DNA of 64,000 nt from Methanoregulaceae archaeon UBA467 (GCA_002503825.1 DASP01000012.1:62001-126000), one strand, 5' to 3'; shown: positions 39,052 to 49,500, counted from the stretch's first letter. The notes: generated by a model not told the origin, from the sequence alone. Numbers and translations: made by a program.

Positions 39052-40162
39052 GGATCTGGTAATATCAATTCTTAAGGGGGAGGGAATCGACATCGTCTCC
39101 TCTGTCCCCTGTGACAAGGCAAAGGACCTCTGTTTCATGATCCCCGGGCAGTTCAATCACATCGGCCTTACCCGGGAAGAGGACGGTATCGGGGTCTCTG
39201 CCGGGGCATTCCTTGCAGGGAAACGACCGGCGATGTTCATCCAGAGTTCGGGGCTCGGCAACTCGCTGAATGCACTGATGTCCCTGACCCGTACCTACCA
39301 TCTCCCCCTTCCCATCCTCGCCAGCTGGCGGGGCGTGCAGGATGAGGTTATCCCTGCGCAGGTACCGTTTAATGCTGCCGTCCCTAAAATCCTGGAAGCG
39401 ACCGGGATCCCCTGTACTGTCATCAGCCAGCCTGACGATCTTGAAAAGATAGGAGATGTTATCAGGGACAGTTTTGAACACTCAACTCCGCATGTGTGCC
39501 TTATCCTGCCGAAGGTCTGGGTGGTGGACGAGTCCTGTCGGACCGGGACCATCAATCCGTCGCGACAAAAAGAGACTGACCTCTTCTATCACCGATCGGT
39601 AAAAGACCCGGAGATGACCCGTTACGACGCGATCCGGATAATCGCCCGCAATCTTGACCGCCAGGCGGTCGTCTCGAACATCGGGGTTCCAGGTAAAGAG
39701 CTCCATGCTGCCCGCGATCGTCCCCTGAACTTCTATATGCTGGGCAGTTATACGCAGGCATCCCCGATCGGACTCGGGCTGAGCCAGGGGACAAACCGGG
39801 ATGTATGGGTTGTGGATGGCGACGGGAGCATTCTCGGGACCGGGATCCTTCCGGTAACAGGCATAAAACAGCCAAGGAACCTGACCATCTTCTGCCTTGA
39901 CAACGGAGCCTTCGGGAGCACGGGAAACCAGCTCACCCCTGCGTATAACACTGCCGACCTGGAACTTATGGCGATTGCGGCGGGTTTTTCGCATACCTGG
40001 AAAGCCGGAGATGATGAAGCACTGGAGAATGCAATCCGGGAACTGGGAGAAGGGCCGAATTTTGTCCATGTGCTCCTGAAACCGGGGAACGCAGACGTGA
40101 AGAATATTCCGCTTTCTCCGGTTCAGATCCGTGACCGCTTTAAATCCGCGCTTCAGGCGTGA
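39044..40162 (+). CDS. comDE: Sulfopyruvate decarboxylase, ComD-ComE fusion
   Basis: 372 residues joining both subunits of the thiamine-diphosphate enzyme that turns sulfopyruvate into sulfoacetaldehyde (EC 4.1.1.79). Residues about 1-165 are ComD (TREEDGIGVSAGAFLAGKRP with the activating Glu); about 180-372 are ComE, with the cofactor motif VDGDGSILGTG ending in LDNGAFG. In some methanogens these are separate genes. The start is a GTG that overlaps the end of the cysteate synthase gene by eight bases, with GGGGGAAG before it. It is the last gene of the operon, closed by two T-runs. A transaminase that makes sulfopyruvate from cysteate is not in the operon. Confidence 0.95.
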   Translation: MYEDLVISILKGEGIDIVSSVPCDKAKDLCFMIPGQFNHIGLTREEDGIGVSAGAFLAGKRPAMFIQSSGLGNSLNALMSLTRTYHLPLPILASWRGVQDEVIPAQVPFNAAVPKILEATGIPCTVISQPDDLEKIGDVIRDSFEHSTPHVCLILPKVWVVDESCRTGTINPSRQKETDLFYHRSVKDPEMTRYDAIRIIARNLDRQAVVSNIGVPGKELHAARDRPLNFYMLGSYTQASPIGLGLSQGTNRDVWVVDGDGSILGTGILPVTGIKQPRNLTIFCLDNGAFGSTGNQLTPAYNTADLELMAIAAGFSHTWKAGDDEALENAIRELGEGPNFVHVLLKPGNADVKNIPLSPVQIRDRFKSALQA

Positions 40163-40173
40163 TTGGTCTGATT

Positions 40174-40189
40174 TAATTTTTTACTTTTT
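40174..40189 (+). terminator. Oligo-T terminator of the CoM operon
   Basis: T-rich run with two blocks of T starting about 12 bases after the ComDE stop. Confidence 0.45.
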
Positions 40190-40513
40190 AAAAAAATGAA
40201 TAAACTATAATCCGGCCGGACTTCAGAAGGTTCCCCAATACAGGAAATTTAGCAGGGAATGTCCTGAAAAACCATTAATTTGAATTTTTCCAGGATATCG
40301 CCTTTTTTTCCGCCTTACAACTGGTTCATCAGTATCGAATGAAAAATCCATTTCCTGGACCGGGTTTTGAAATATCAGCCAATCTGCTTACGTTTCAGAA
40401 AAAATTCATATGGCCTCGTTCACCTGTCACATACCCGGTCCCGGTGATTTTCACAATCTTGAAGTGTCCCGGTCCGGTACTGGTAAGTATATACAGTACC
40501 CCCGGGATGACCC
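40190..40513. other. Intergenic, no gene seen
   Basis: AT-rich DNA between the CoM operon and the transglutaminase-type gene. No frame or structure is supported. Confidence 0.4.
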
Positions 40514-42025
40514 ATGAGAGCCCCATCTATATTCCTCCTGATAATAGTCCTGCTTGTTTCTGCCATCCTCTTCACCGGATGCACGTCAACAAAAACCCCG
40601 CAGGCGGCCGGTGATGCCGAAAAAACACTTGCCAGTGCAGATGCTTCTTACGAACAGGCACAGTACCGTTCCGCCGCCCGCCTGTACGATGAGGCGTACC
40701 GGCAATATATGGCAACCGGGGATATCGTCGCTGCCCGGACGGCAGTTAACGGCAGGATCCGATCGGAACGGATGACCGCAGAGTTCCCTTACAACCTGAC
40801 CGCGATATCGGCTGCCATCAATACAACATTCCCTGGTATTCCGGCCGACCGGAAGGCATCCTGGCTCACCCCTGAAGAGAGCCAGCAGATCCTCTCGGAT
40901 GGCGAGGTGCTCTATTACGAGGGCACGATCAGGAACATCTACTATCACAACCCAGATCTCCTGCATGCCATGACCGCCCGGGCAGGCCACACCGGGCTCT
41001 ACGATGATGTAAAGGACGTGGCATTCGCCCGGGCAGTGCCGGGAGAGGGCACGTACCGGAACCCTATACTATGGGAAGGCACCGGCACGCTCTCAATACC
41101 CCGGGAACTCCTTCCCGGAAACGGCACGCTTCAGATATGGATGCCGCTCCCCATAGAGACCGGTTCCCAGCGGAACGTGACGATCATTTCGGTTGAACCA
41201 GCTGAATATGTCGTATATCCTCCTGCCACGACCGGTGATATCGGCATCGTATACCTCGAGATCCCGCTCGAAAATGTCAGGTCCGGGCATCTCAACGTCT
41301 CCACCCGGTTCCGCTTCACCGGGTACGAGCAGCGGTTCGATATCGACCCGGACACAGTGGGAGCCTGTAATACCAGCGATCCACTGTATATCAGGTACAC
41401 AAGTTCCGGGGACAACATCGTGATCACCCCGGATATGCAGGCGAAGGCGCGGGAGATCGTTGGTAACGAGACCAACCCATATCGCCAGGCAGAGAAGATC
41501 TACTGGTACATCATCGATACCTACCCGTACAGCGTTGTCCCGCATCTCATGCTCAACACGGCGGAGATCCCTGAATCCGCCTATGTCCTCTCAACCGGGT
41601 ATGGCGACTGCGGGTCGCAGAGCATGTATTTCGCTGCACTCTGCCGGTCTCTCGGTATCCCGGCCCGTGCCACCGGCGGTTACCAGCTCATCCCCGGGGT
41701 CGGGGGATCGCATTTCTGGGCTGAGTTCTACCTTCAGGAATATGGCTGGGTGCCCGTCGATGTAACCGTTGCCGAGACCGCCGGATGGTCATTCGATGCG
41801 ACCGAAGACGAACGGCAGCTGTTCATGGCATATTACTTCGGGAATCTCGATCCGTACCGCTACGTCATCCAGAACGATGTTGATATCCCGCTGACGCCTG
41901 ACCCGGGCGATGCCGTGCTCTTCCGCCTGGTACGGCAATACCCGGCGGTGGTCTGTGATACCTGCACGGAGGACGTGGAATTACTCGCTGCCACTCACTG
42001 GAAGACAGAGGTCAGGCAGGTATAG
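40514..42025 (+). CDS. Transglutaminase-like lipoprotein
   Basis: 503 residues. The lipobox AILFTGC (Cys near 23) makes it a surface lipoprotein. A helical, TPR-like stretch (about 38-75) follows. The transglutaminase-like core lies at about 310-425 with the triad Cys in GYGDCGSQ, His in GSHFWAEF and Asp in PVDVTVAE. Members act as proteases, peptide-linkage hydrolases or cross-linkers. The middle part (about 175-300) is a beta-sandwich of the kind that often precedes this core. The triad is complete, so catalysis is likely; substrate is unknown. It is monocistronic. Confidence 0.9.
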   Translation: MRAPSIFLLIIVLLVSAILFTGCTSTKTPQAAGDAEKTLASADASYEQAQYRSAARLYDEAYRQYMATGDIVAARTAVNGRIRSERMTAEFPYNLTAISAAINTTFPGIPADRKASWLTPEESQQILSDGEVLYYEGTIRNIYYHNPDLLHAMTARAGHTGLYDDVKDVAFARAVPGEGTYRNPILWEGTGTLSIPRELLPGNGTLQIWMPLPIETGSQRNVTIISVEPAEYVVYPPATTGDIGIVYLEIPLENVRSGHLNVSTRFRFTGYEQRFDIDPDTVGACNTSDPLYIRYTSSGDNIVITPDMQAKAREIVGNETNPYRQAEKIYWYIIDTYPYSVVPHLMLNTAEIPESAYVLSTGYGDCGSQSMYFAALCRSLGIPARATGGYQLIPGVGGSHFWAEFYLQEYGWVPVDVTVAETAGWSFDATEDERQLFMAYYFGNLDPYRYVIQNDVDIPLTPDPGDAVLFRLVRQYPAVVCDTCTEDVELLAATHWKTEVRQV

Positions 42026-42351
42026 CACGGACCCTCTTCTCCATTTTCCTCTTCTTTGCACAATCTTGTCATTGCGGTGCATCAAAGATCTGATTCCGAT
42101 AGCACATACGTGCCATTCACTTCCGATTTCTTACGTCTCCATGAAAGCACCTTTATAATCCGGGGGTATGCCAGAATGGGTATCGCGATGATGTTACAGG
42201 ACCCGGAAAAACCGGGAAACCACCGTTTTGCCGGGACGGTGATAAAATACAGGAAGACCACGAGCGAATCTGCGGGGACCGCAGCCTTTGACCCCGTCCG
42301 GGTCAAATATAACTCCACATTATTTATGGTCTTCCGGATCCTCTCTCTTTT
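42026..42351. other. Intergenic with TATA element
   Basis: A TATA-like TATTTATGG at 42321-42329 stands about 23-31 bases before the ATG at 42352 and suggests a leaderless message for the TPR gene. A plus-strand frame across this gap (to 42415) has no recognisable sequence and I do not call it. Confidence 0.4.
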
Positions 42352-43194
42352 ATGCAGCGATCAAAAAGAGAAGGACACCCCGTATGTCATTTATTCTCTT
42401 TCCCTTCCGGATTGATACTCCTTGTTCCCGTTTTTATTTCCGGGGTCCTGATTCTCCCGGTTGCCGGCTACCCAATATCCGCGTATATCTCTACTGAATC
42501 GCCTTCCGGGACTCATTTGAGTGACGTTGAATACGAATCACAGGGCATGGCTCTGATGGCACAGGGAAACTGGAGTGCACTTCGTTCCATTACCGATGAA
42601 GGGCTGGCCTTTTATCCTGATAATGCCGAGCTGCACTGCCTTAAGGGATATGAACTCAGGATGACCGGGCATTATTCCGAAGCAGTCGACAATATCACAT
42701 TTGCCATCGCACGGGACCCGAAACCTGTCAGGTATACGAACAGGGGATTTGCGCTCCTCGCAATGGAACGCTACGACGAGGCTTTAACTGATGCAAATAC
42801 CGCGATATCCATGAATTCATCCTATCCCCGTGCCTGTGCGGTCAGGGCACTCGCACTGGCGGGCACCGGGAACGCGACCGGGGCAGGTCAGGAGATCGAA
42901 ACCGCCATACAACTCGATCCTTCTGATCCGTTGTTCTGGCACCTGAAGGGGAAAATCCTGGCTGCATCAGGTAATTGTTCCGGTGCACTGGACGCTCTCA
43001 ACAGATCGCTCGCGATCAATCCTGATTACGTTCTCCCATGGCCCGGATTTGAGAATGCAACCACCGATCTCAAACGGCTGGAGACTCAATGCCCCCCTGA
43101 TGACCAGGCGCCAGGTCCGACAAAAGCTCAGGTGCCTGCGGGGATAGCAATTGCAGCACTTGTTCTCGTGATGCTGTCCAGGAACCCGCGATAA
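42352..43194 (+). CDS. Membrane-anchored TPR protein
   Basis: 280 residues. An N-terminal signal or anchor helix (about 17-38) and a C-terminal helix (about 256-275) flank four to five tetratricopeptide repeats (about 55-230), read from AELHCLKGYELRMTGHYSEA onward in the usual 34-residue rhythm (conserved G, Y/A and P positions). TPRs hold protein partners. The methyltransferase-like gene follows after 10 bases, so both are probably cotranscribed. Confidence 0.82.
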   Translation: MQRSKREGHPVCHLFSFPSGLILLVPVFISGVLILPVAGYPISAYISTESPSGTHLSDVEYESQGMALMAQGNWSALRSITDEGLAFYPDNAELHCLKGYELRMTGHYSEAVDNITFAIARDPKPVRYTNRGFALLAMERYDEALTDANTAISMNSSYPRACAVRALALAGTGNATGAGQEIETAIQLDPSDPLFWHLKGKILAASGNCSGALDALNRSLAINPDYVLPWPGFENATTDLKRLETQCPPDDQAPGPTKAQVPAGIAIAALVLVMLSRNPR

Positions 43195-43204
43195 GGATCC
43201 TTCC

Positions 43205-43891
43205 ATGACTTTTTTCCTTGCAGATGTGGTTCCATGGGGCCGATCGTATGACGAGTACATCAGGTTCTTCGACCTGGGTGCTCACGACCTGGACAGGCTG
43301 ATTATCGGATGTGCAGACGGCCCTGCATCATTTAACTCTGAACTGACTGCGTCGGGCGGTTCCGTCGTTTCCTGCGATCCACTGTACCGGTTTACCCGTG
43401 ACGAGATCATTGCCCGGATTGAGCAATGCTATCCGGAAATACGCGAACAGGTCGGGAGAAACCAGGAGCTGTTTGTCTGGGATTCTGTATCTTCCCCGGA
43501 GGAACTCGCCAAAATCCGGCATTCAGCCATGAGACTGTTCCTTGCTGACTTCGTAACCGGAAGGCAGGAAGGGCGCTATTGTGATGCGGCCCTCCCATAC
43601 CTGCCATTTTCGGATGACCATTTCGATCTTGCACTCTGCTCGCATTTTCTTTTCTACTATACAGATATTATTTCGGAATCATTTCACCGTGCAGCGATTC
43701 TGGAGATGCTGAGAGTAGCCCGGGAAGTTCGCATTTTTCCACTGGTAGACCTCAACGGCCGCATGAGCAGGTACCGCGATGCCATAGCAGTCGACCTGAA
43801 CAACGATGGATTTGAGGTAGAGATCCGCACTGTACCTTATGAATTCATCAGGGGCGGCAACCAGGTCATGATTATTTCAAGGATATCCTGA
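43205..43891 (+). CDS. SAM-dependent methyltransferase-like protein
   Basis: 228 residues with a Rossmann-type methyltransferase layout. The motif I region is LIIGCADGPASFNSEL, with the acidic motif II position in VSCDPLYRF. The loop LPFSDDHFDLALCSHFLF corresponds to motif IV of class I enzymes. Motif I has GCADGPASF rather than the normal GxGxG, which family members near this type share. Substrate is not readable. It is cotranscribed with the TPR gene. Confidence is good for the fold, moderate for activity. Confidence 0.75.
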   Translation: MTFFLADVVPWGRSYDEYIRFFDLGAHDLDRLIIGCADGPASFNSELTASGGSVVSCDPLYRFTRDEIIARIEQCYPEIREQVGRNQELFVWDSVSSPEELAKIRHSAMRLFLADFVTGRQEGRYCDAALPYLPFSDDHFDLALCSHFLFYYTDIISESFHRAAILEMLRVAREVRIFPLVDLNGRMSRYRDAIAVDLNNDGFEVEIRTVPYEFIRGGNQVMIISRIS

Positions 43892-44367
43892 CGATGGCCC
43901 GGGATCCATACGGGGCAGCGATTATCCGGACTTCCTCCCGGCGGCTACCCTCCGGACGGTCGCATCCGGGCTCATTTTACTCTTTTGCAGGTCATACTAC
44001 TGCCGAATATTGTATCGTGATAACGATGTCAGGAATGCAATCAAACCCGGTCCTTCACCGTCATACCAGAAGGAGAACCTGAGTGCGAATCGTGAAAGGG
44101 TATGCATCATGACACCGCCGTTTCTTACCCGGGCTCGAAATGTCCTGATCTGTCGGGCACGTCGATTTTGTCATGAAATGAGGCAGGGGCAATTTAATAC
44201 ACCTGAAGGGAAATAATCCCGATTGCATTCCGGTTTTTCGTGGATTGTTCCCAACAATTTTGGACCCGGGGTAATTTCTGAAACTTTTTACCCACCTTCA
44301 GTTCCATGCGTTTCCAGGCGGATCATCAATATTATTATCCCGTCCCGGCGGCATATTCAGGTATCAC
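43892..44367. other. Intergenic, no gene seen
   Basis: Two short plus-strand frames here lack any recognisable sequence. AGGT stands just before the ATG at 44368. Confidence 0.35.
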
Positions 44368-45036
44368 ATGAATAAAAGGGCATATCCCTGCAGACCGGGG
44401 CTCATCGCGGTCCTTCTTATCATTCTGAGTATCTCTGCCGGGTGTATCGGTGTTGATAACAGGGAAAATAAGGTTCGTGCTTCACCGGATGAGTCAATAC
44501 CTGTTCATTCAACAGGGATTATTCAGACCCCCGTCACTCCGGGGACAACCCTGGCCGGTGATAACTACCCGGGAGTATCGCCACTCATTACGCCCAATGA
44601 ATCGAACTCGGAACCGGATTACATCCATCCCTCGCGGAATTGGGACTTCTTACCGGTGGAGGAAATACCCCGGCCCCTCTACATACCCGTGTATCTCCCT
44701 GAAGGCTTTTCCTACGGGGGTGGGTCGTACGCATTGAACGGGGTTGTCTGGCTCCGGATATCCAATAGCTCTACAAATGTGATATATATCCAGACCCCTG
44801 AACAGGGTAATCCCGGTATTTCCCTCGAAGGGGAGGGTGTGCAGATTCAACAGATATTTGCGAATGATCGGAACTATACCTATAAAATGTCCGGGACGCA
44901 GCATCAGCTGTCCTGGAACAGAGACAACCTGGACTTTTACCTCACCGGCGAACCCGGACCCGATGTATTGCTCCTCATGGCAGGATCCATTGAACAGGTT
45001 TCCGATGAGAGTCTCAGAACACTCTTCATGGAATGA
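44368..45036 (+). CDS. Lipoprotein with DUF4367-like domain
   Basis: 222 residues. Lipobox SISAGC (Cys near 26) and a Thr/Ser/Asn-rich linker (about 28-85) precede a small beta-domain (about 95-222). That domain begins with RPLYIPVYLPEGFSY, the opening typical of DUF4367-like proteins, which resemble the LolA fold and are found in sigma-factor regulators and lipoproteins. Role unknown. It stands alone. Confidence 0.72.
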   Translation: MNKRAYPCRPGLIAVLLIILSISAGCIGVDNRENKVRASPDESIPVHSTGIIQTPVTPGTTLAGDNYPGVSPLITPNESNSEPDYIHPSRNWDFLPVEEIPRPLYIPVYLPEGFSYGGGSYALNGVVWLRISNSSTNVIYIQTPEQGNPGISLEGEGVQIQQIFANDRNYTYKMSGTQHQLSWNRDNLDFYLTGEPGPDVLLLMAGSIEQVSDESLRTLFME

Positions 45037-45562
45037 TAAGATCCATTACGTTGACAATGTCCCGTACCCGGGGCATCCTGCCGGCCCGGGAACTCCGGCT
45101 ATCCGGTGAAGGTCTTTTTGCGTCCTTGCTGTTTTGTATGAGTTGATGGGATCTCAGTTCTTCAAGGGAATACTGAATAGTCACTGAATCGCCGCCGTTA
45201 ATCAGATAAGCATTATACCATTACGCATTCCAGTAGTCGTTCTGTTGGCGACCGCAATCGTCGCCCCGGTTTCGAAAGGCGGAGCCTTCGCGGTATTGTC
45301 GGGGGCGACGAAATTTATCGTGTTGGGAGGTATGGATGAAAAAGCCTCCACATATAACTTGTACTATAAGGATCATATCCACACGAAATAGCGAAGAGTC
45401 ATCTTTTTGGGATAACCACTTTCACCCGGTGTTGATGAAAGTCGGAGCATTTATCTTTTCGCCCCTGTGCATTAACATCAACTAACTGCTATAAGCACTC
45501 CCTCCTGCAATAATGCCCGGTTGGCCGCCCTTTTCCGGCCGCTGAATATCCCGTCCCTGCTC
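45037..45562. other. Intergenic with a nested hairpin
   Basis: A perfect 10-base stem (TCGTCGCCCC at 45258-45267 with GGGGCGACGA at 45302-45311) encloses a second hairpin (45273-45290, stem of seven pairs with one bulge). A plus-strand frame through it is open but lacks a normal start codon. The element could be a small RNA or a cis-regulator. Confidence 0.4.
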
Positions 45563-45991
45563 TCACTTCACGATCAGGACCGGGCACGGGGCAAGATGGG
45601 CGATCTTCTGGCTGACACTCCCCATCAGCACCCCTTTCAGGGTTCCCAGCCCCCGGCTGCCGATTACAACCAGGTCAGTCCGGTCTTTCTGCACATGGGC
45701 GAGGATCTCCTGTGCGGGATCACCAATCGCCACTTTCAGGGTATACGCGATGCCAGCCGCATCGCACCGGGCAAGAGTTCCGCTCGTGATTTTGCGGGAT
45801 TCATCTTCGAGCAGCGAATGGACATCAAACTTCACCTGAACCATGCGGGACTCGGACGGCGGGTCCGTCACAATATGAATGATCGTAATTGACGGGAGAG
45901 AGAGTCCCTGTGCGAGACTGATTGCCGCATCGGCTGCACGGGAGGCGTTATCTGATCCATCGGTTGCCAGTAAAATTTTTGTAAAAACCAT
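45563..45991 (-). CDS. Universal stress protein (UspA family)
   Basis: 142 residues of the UspA fold. It opens with KILLATDGSDNA and carries the ATP-binding motif GSRGLGTLKGVLMGSVS (G-2x-G-9x-G-S pattern), then ends in HLAPCPVLIVK. It is thus of the ATP-binding subclass. Such proteins bind ATP or AMP and support survival in stress. It is a single gene in the space before the SulP transporter, on the other strand. Confidence 0.93.
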   Translation of the reverse strand: MVFTKILLATDGSDNASRAADAAISLAQGLSLPSITIIHIVTDPPSESRMVQVKFDVHSLLEDESRKITSGTLARCDAAGIAYTLKVAIGDPAQEILAHVQKDRTDLVVIGSRGLGTLKGVLMGSVSQKIAHLAPCPVLIVK

Positions 45992-46345
45992 GATCCCTTG
46001 ACACCGTATGATCTTATAGCAGAATTAATTGCCTGCTCTTTTCCGGATGAGATCAATAAATACCCTGTTCATTGAATTCCGTGATTGCATGGAGGCATAT
46101 AATCCGGCAATTACGATGTTGAAGGGTATAAGATCTTATTTGCCCCTGATAAAAGGACTTCCGGCCGGACCGGCAACCGGAATTGCAGCATACACCCGAC
46201 TGACAGGAGGTAATGTTTCCTGTGTACATGCCGAACGTTCATCTGGTAGTACACCGAAATGATAGAAACTCATAGCGGGTATTTTGATACCAGGGTTACA
46301 TTTTTACCATAAAAATTAATTGAACGCAGACATCCCGGAGTTTTT
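45992..46345. other. Divergent intergenic region, no gene seen
   Basis: It separates the minus-strand UspA gene from the plus-strand SulP gene and must carry both promoters. Nothing else is supported. Confidence 0.4.
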
Positions 46346-47782
46346 GTGAACCTGCATGAACTAAAACGCGAATGGCTCTCCAACATCAGGGGAGACTCCC
46401 TTTCAGGCATAACCGTAGCCCTGGCCCTGATCCCTGAAGCAATTGCATTCTCCATCATTGCCGGCGTCAACCCCATGGTCGGACTGTATGCGTCTATCTG
46501 CATAGCGGTCGTAATTGCGTTTGCCGGCGGCCGGCCGGGCATGATATCGGCTGCGACCGGTTCGATGGCGCTGATCATGATCGTGCTCGTGCGTGATTAC
46601 GGGCTTGAATACCTGCTTGCGGCTACAATCCTCACCGGTATAATCCAGCTGGTCCTCGGGTGGATGAAAGTAGGACGGTTCATCACGTTCGTACCGTATC
46701 CGGTCGTGCTCGGTTTTGTCAACGCCCTTGCCATCCTTATCTTCCTGGCCCAGGTGCCGTTTTTAATCGGTGCATCATGGATGATGTACGCCATGGTTGC
46801 CGGCACGCTGGCCATTGTCTACCTGCTTCCCAGGTTCACGAAAACGGTCCCGTCATCCCTTGCCGCGATCGTGGTGATGACGACGATCGCAATCGGTACC
46901 GGCATCCAGGTCCTGACCGTCGGAGATATCGGCACGATTACAAGTACACTCCCGGCATTTCACCTGCCGGTTGTTCCCGTCTCGATCGAGACACTGCTTA
47001 TCATCCTTCCCTACTCGCTGACGCTTGTGATTGTCGGGCTCCTTGAGTCACTGCTCACCGCATCGATCGTCGATGAGATGACAGACACTAAAAGTGACCG
47101 CGACCGCGAGGTGCGGGGACAGGGCTATGCAAATACCATCGCAGGGTTCTTCGGCGGCATGGCAGGGTGTGCGATGATCGGGCAGTCGGTCATCAACATC
47201 AAATCCGGTGCGACCGGACGGTTATCATCACTTGTAGCCGGAATGTTCCTCCTGTTCCTGATCGTCGCTCTTGGCGATGTACTTGCCCTGATACCCATGG
47301 CAGCCCTTATCGGCGTCATGATCATGGTCGCACTCAGTACCTTTGACTGGAAATCAGTGCGGGATCTGCCGAAAGTTCCGGTCAGTGACGCGGCAATCAT
47401 GATTATTACTGTTGCAATTGTTGTTTTCACGCACGATCTCGCAAAAGGAGTTATCACCGGGGTCATTCTCAGCGCTCTGGTGTTCGGGTGGAGAATATCT
47501 GCCCTGCATACAACGGCCACGGTCCGGAGCGACGGGGTAAAAATTTACACGGTAAAGGGGCAGATCTTCTTCGGAACCATGGCGGCATTCATCGATCTCT
47601 TCGATTATTTAAACGACCCGCAGCGGATAGAGATCGACCTGACGCATTCACACATCTGGGACCAGTCCGCCGTGACGGCAATTGCAAAAGTGGTGGACAA
47701 GTACCAGCAGCAGGGGAAATCCGTGTACGTGACCGGGTTAAATCCCGAGAGCCAGGAAACGCTTGATAAAGGATTTTCGTAG
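46346..47782 (+). CDS. SulP family anion transporter with STAS domain
   Basis: 478 residues starting at a GTG. Residues about 1-390 are the membrane part, with the conserved SulP opening ([28 protein letters not shown] in outline) and the helix-8/9 region [22 protein letters not shown]. The C-terminal 85 residues form a STAS domain ([18 protein letters not shown] ... [12 protein letters not shown]). SulP carriers move sulfate, bicarbonate or other anions. Bicarbonate is attractive because of the exported carbonic anhydrase elsewhere in the window, but sulfate or molybdate cannot be excluded. Confidence 0.92.
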   Translation: MNLHELKREWLSNIRGDSLSGITVALALIPEAIAFSIIAGVNPMVGLYASICIAVVIAFAGGRPGMISAATGSMALIMIVLVRDYGLEYLLAATILTGIIQLVLGWMKVGRFITFVPYPVVLGFVNALAILIFLAQVPFLIGASWMMYAMVAGTLAIVYLLPRFTKTVPSSLAAIVVMTTIAIGTGIQVLTVGDIGTITSTLPAFHLPVVPVSIETLLIILPYSLTLVIVGLLESLLTASIVDEMTDTKSDRDREVRGQGYANTIAGFFGGMAGCAMIGQSVINIKSGATGRLSSLVAGMFLLFLIVALGDVLALIPMAALIGVMIMVALSTFDWKSVRDLPKVPVSDAAIMIITVAIVVFTHDLAKGVITGVILSALVFGWRISALHTTATVRSDGVKIYTVKGQIFFGTMAAFIDLFDYLNDPQRIEIDLTHSHIWDQSAVTAIAKVVDKYQQQGKSVYVTGLNPESQETLDKGFS

Positions 47783-48069
47783 TCAGGCAGGAAAGAGACC
47801 GGGACCTCGTTTCCGGGGGAATTGCCCCTGGGACTACCGGGGTACTACTATCACGTACCGTTGAGGGTCGTAATACGGGCACTCGTCAGGTCTCCGGACG
47901 TCCGGAGAGGTTCTCAATCATGGGGGGAAGATCGAAAAATCCAGCCCTATGACTCCGGATGGAGCCGTTCCGCCCCTGGAGGTCCGGGGATATATGCTGT
48001 TACTGTTTCACGACTAAAAAATCCCGGGTCGTCCGGGAAGGATCCACCTCATACATCCCTGCCCGCCCG

Positions 48070-49500
48070 CTACCGTGCGAGGGCATAGAGTGCGTGTGCG
48101 TAAATCCTGGCATTGGCAATCAGTTCCTCCAGGGTGATGTACTCGTCCCGCGTATGGATCGGTGGACGCTGACGGGGCCGATAGGGACCAAATGCAACGA
48201 TATTGGGGAGTCTCCTGGCATACGTGCCTCCTCCGATACCGACCGGGGGTGCATCATCCCCTTCAATATCACGGTAAACCTCAGTCAATGTCCTGATAAG
48301 CGGGGAATCCTTCGGGTAGTAGAGCGGGGGGTCGTATTTCAGGTCTTTCATGAAAAATCCGTGCTCCTGTATCCGGGCGTGAATCCGGTCAGGTACCACA
48401 TTATCGGGGATTGTGACCGGATGCCGGACATCGATCGTGAGACTAAGGAGACTATCCTGCAGTGCGATCACCCCTACATTCAGGGTGAGTGGTCCGGATG
48501 GATCATCAGAGAGTTCCAGCCCGAACGACCTGCCTGAAGTCTCCATGTCGATGGCCTGGTTGAAGAACCGCACGGTATCGGCGAGATCAGGCGGATCGAG
48601 CTCAAGGGTGTCAAGAAACGCGATGAGCTGCATGATGGCGTTCTTTCCTTCTTCAGGAGTCGATGCATGTGCACTCAGTCCCTCGGAGTGAATATCAGCC
48701 AGCCCGTCATGCTCTACCGCGGTAAGGGTGTAGCCGGTTGATTGGGAGAACTTCTGGCAGTCTGCAACGATCCTGCCCGGATCAGGAGTGTGGATCTGCG
48801 CAGATGCGGATTCCGGTACGACATTCGGGGCGGTACCGCCAACGAGGGAGAGGAGACGTGTACCACTTGTTCCGGCCGGGATCTGTTTTTCGAAGACGAT
48901 CCAGTAGATCCCCTTTTCGGCAAATACCACCGGAAAGTCAGCATCCGGGGTAAACCCGGAGACCGGCGGCGGTTCGATGGAGAGGTAGTGTTCCACATCA
49001 CGGGTGCCGGTCTCTTCATCGGTGCCAAAAAGGATCCTCACTCTTCGCGATAAGGGGAGCCCGCTCTCCACGACCGCTTTCAAACCGAAGAGAGCGGCGA
49101 TGATCGGGCCTTTATCGTCGAGTGCACCTCTGCCGTATATCCTCCCGTCATGGACTTCCCCGCCAAACGGAGGGTATGTCCAGTGCTCACCTTCCGGGAC
49201 CGTGTCAAGATGACCGAGGATCGCAACGTACTCCTCACCGTCACCATATTCAGCGTAACCGATATAGTTGTCAAGGTTTTTAGTTCTGAAACCGAGATCC
49301 TCTGCGAGAGCCAGGGTTTTTTGCAGGGCATCTGCAGGACCGGGGCCAAACGGTGCACCGGGAAGGGGGTCTCCTGCTACACTCTTAATCCTGACCAGTT
49401 CCTGCACGGCAGATAACAGCCGGTCAGCATCTTTTTCGACAGCGGCATTTATCAGTTCTATACCGGAACGTGATTTGGTGTGCAGGGAGAGGACGATCAT
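48070..49500 (-). CDS. M20-family dipeptidase (PepV-like)
   Basis: 476 residues from the ATG at 49500, in line with PepV-type enzymes; an open extension to 49707 adds 69 residues without similarity. The zinc ligands are visible: His in LGHLDTVPEG, the bridging Asp in GRGALDDKGP, Glu pair in FGTDEETGTRD, Asp in GFTPDADFPV, and a late His in PIHTRDEY. A lid domain is inserted at about 175-380. It would hydrolyse dipeptides or Xaa-His-type substrates in the cytoplasm. Next to it, on the same strand, is a sensor kinase; the two need not be cotranscribed. Confidence 0.9.
   Translation of the reverse strand: MIVLSLHTKSRSGIELINAAVEKDADRLLSAVQELVRIKSVAGDPLPGAPFGPGPADALQKTLALAEDLGFRTKNLDNYIGYAEYGDGEEYVAILGHLDTVPEGEHWTYPPFGGEVHDGRIYGRGALDDKGPIIAALFGLKAVVESGLPLSRRVRILFGTDEETGTRDVEHYLSIEPPPVSGFTPDADFPVVFAEKGIYWIVFEKQIPAGTSGTRLLSLVGGTAPNVVPESASAQIHTPDPGRIVADCQKFSQSTGYTLTAVEHDGLADIHSEGLSAHASTPEEGKNAIMQLIAFLDTLELDPPDLADTVRFFNQAIDMETSGRSFGLELSDDPSGPLTLNVGVIALQDSLLSLTIDVRHPVTIPDNVVPDRIHARIQEHGFFMKDLKYDPPLYYPKDSPLIRTLTEVYRDIEGDDAPPVGIGGGTYARRLPNIVAFGPYRPRQRPPIHTRDEYITLEELIANARIYAHALYALAR

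Noticed and set aside
42056..42415. Plus-strand frame before the TPR gene
   Set aside because: No family resemblance, and a TATA element inside it belongs to the TPR gene.
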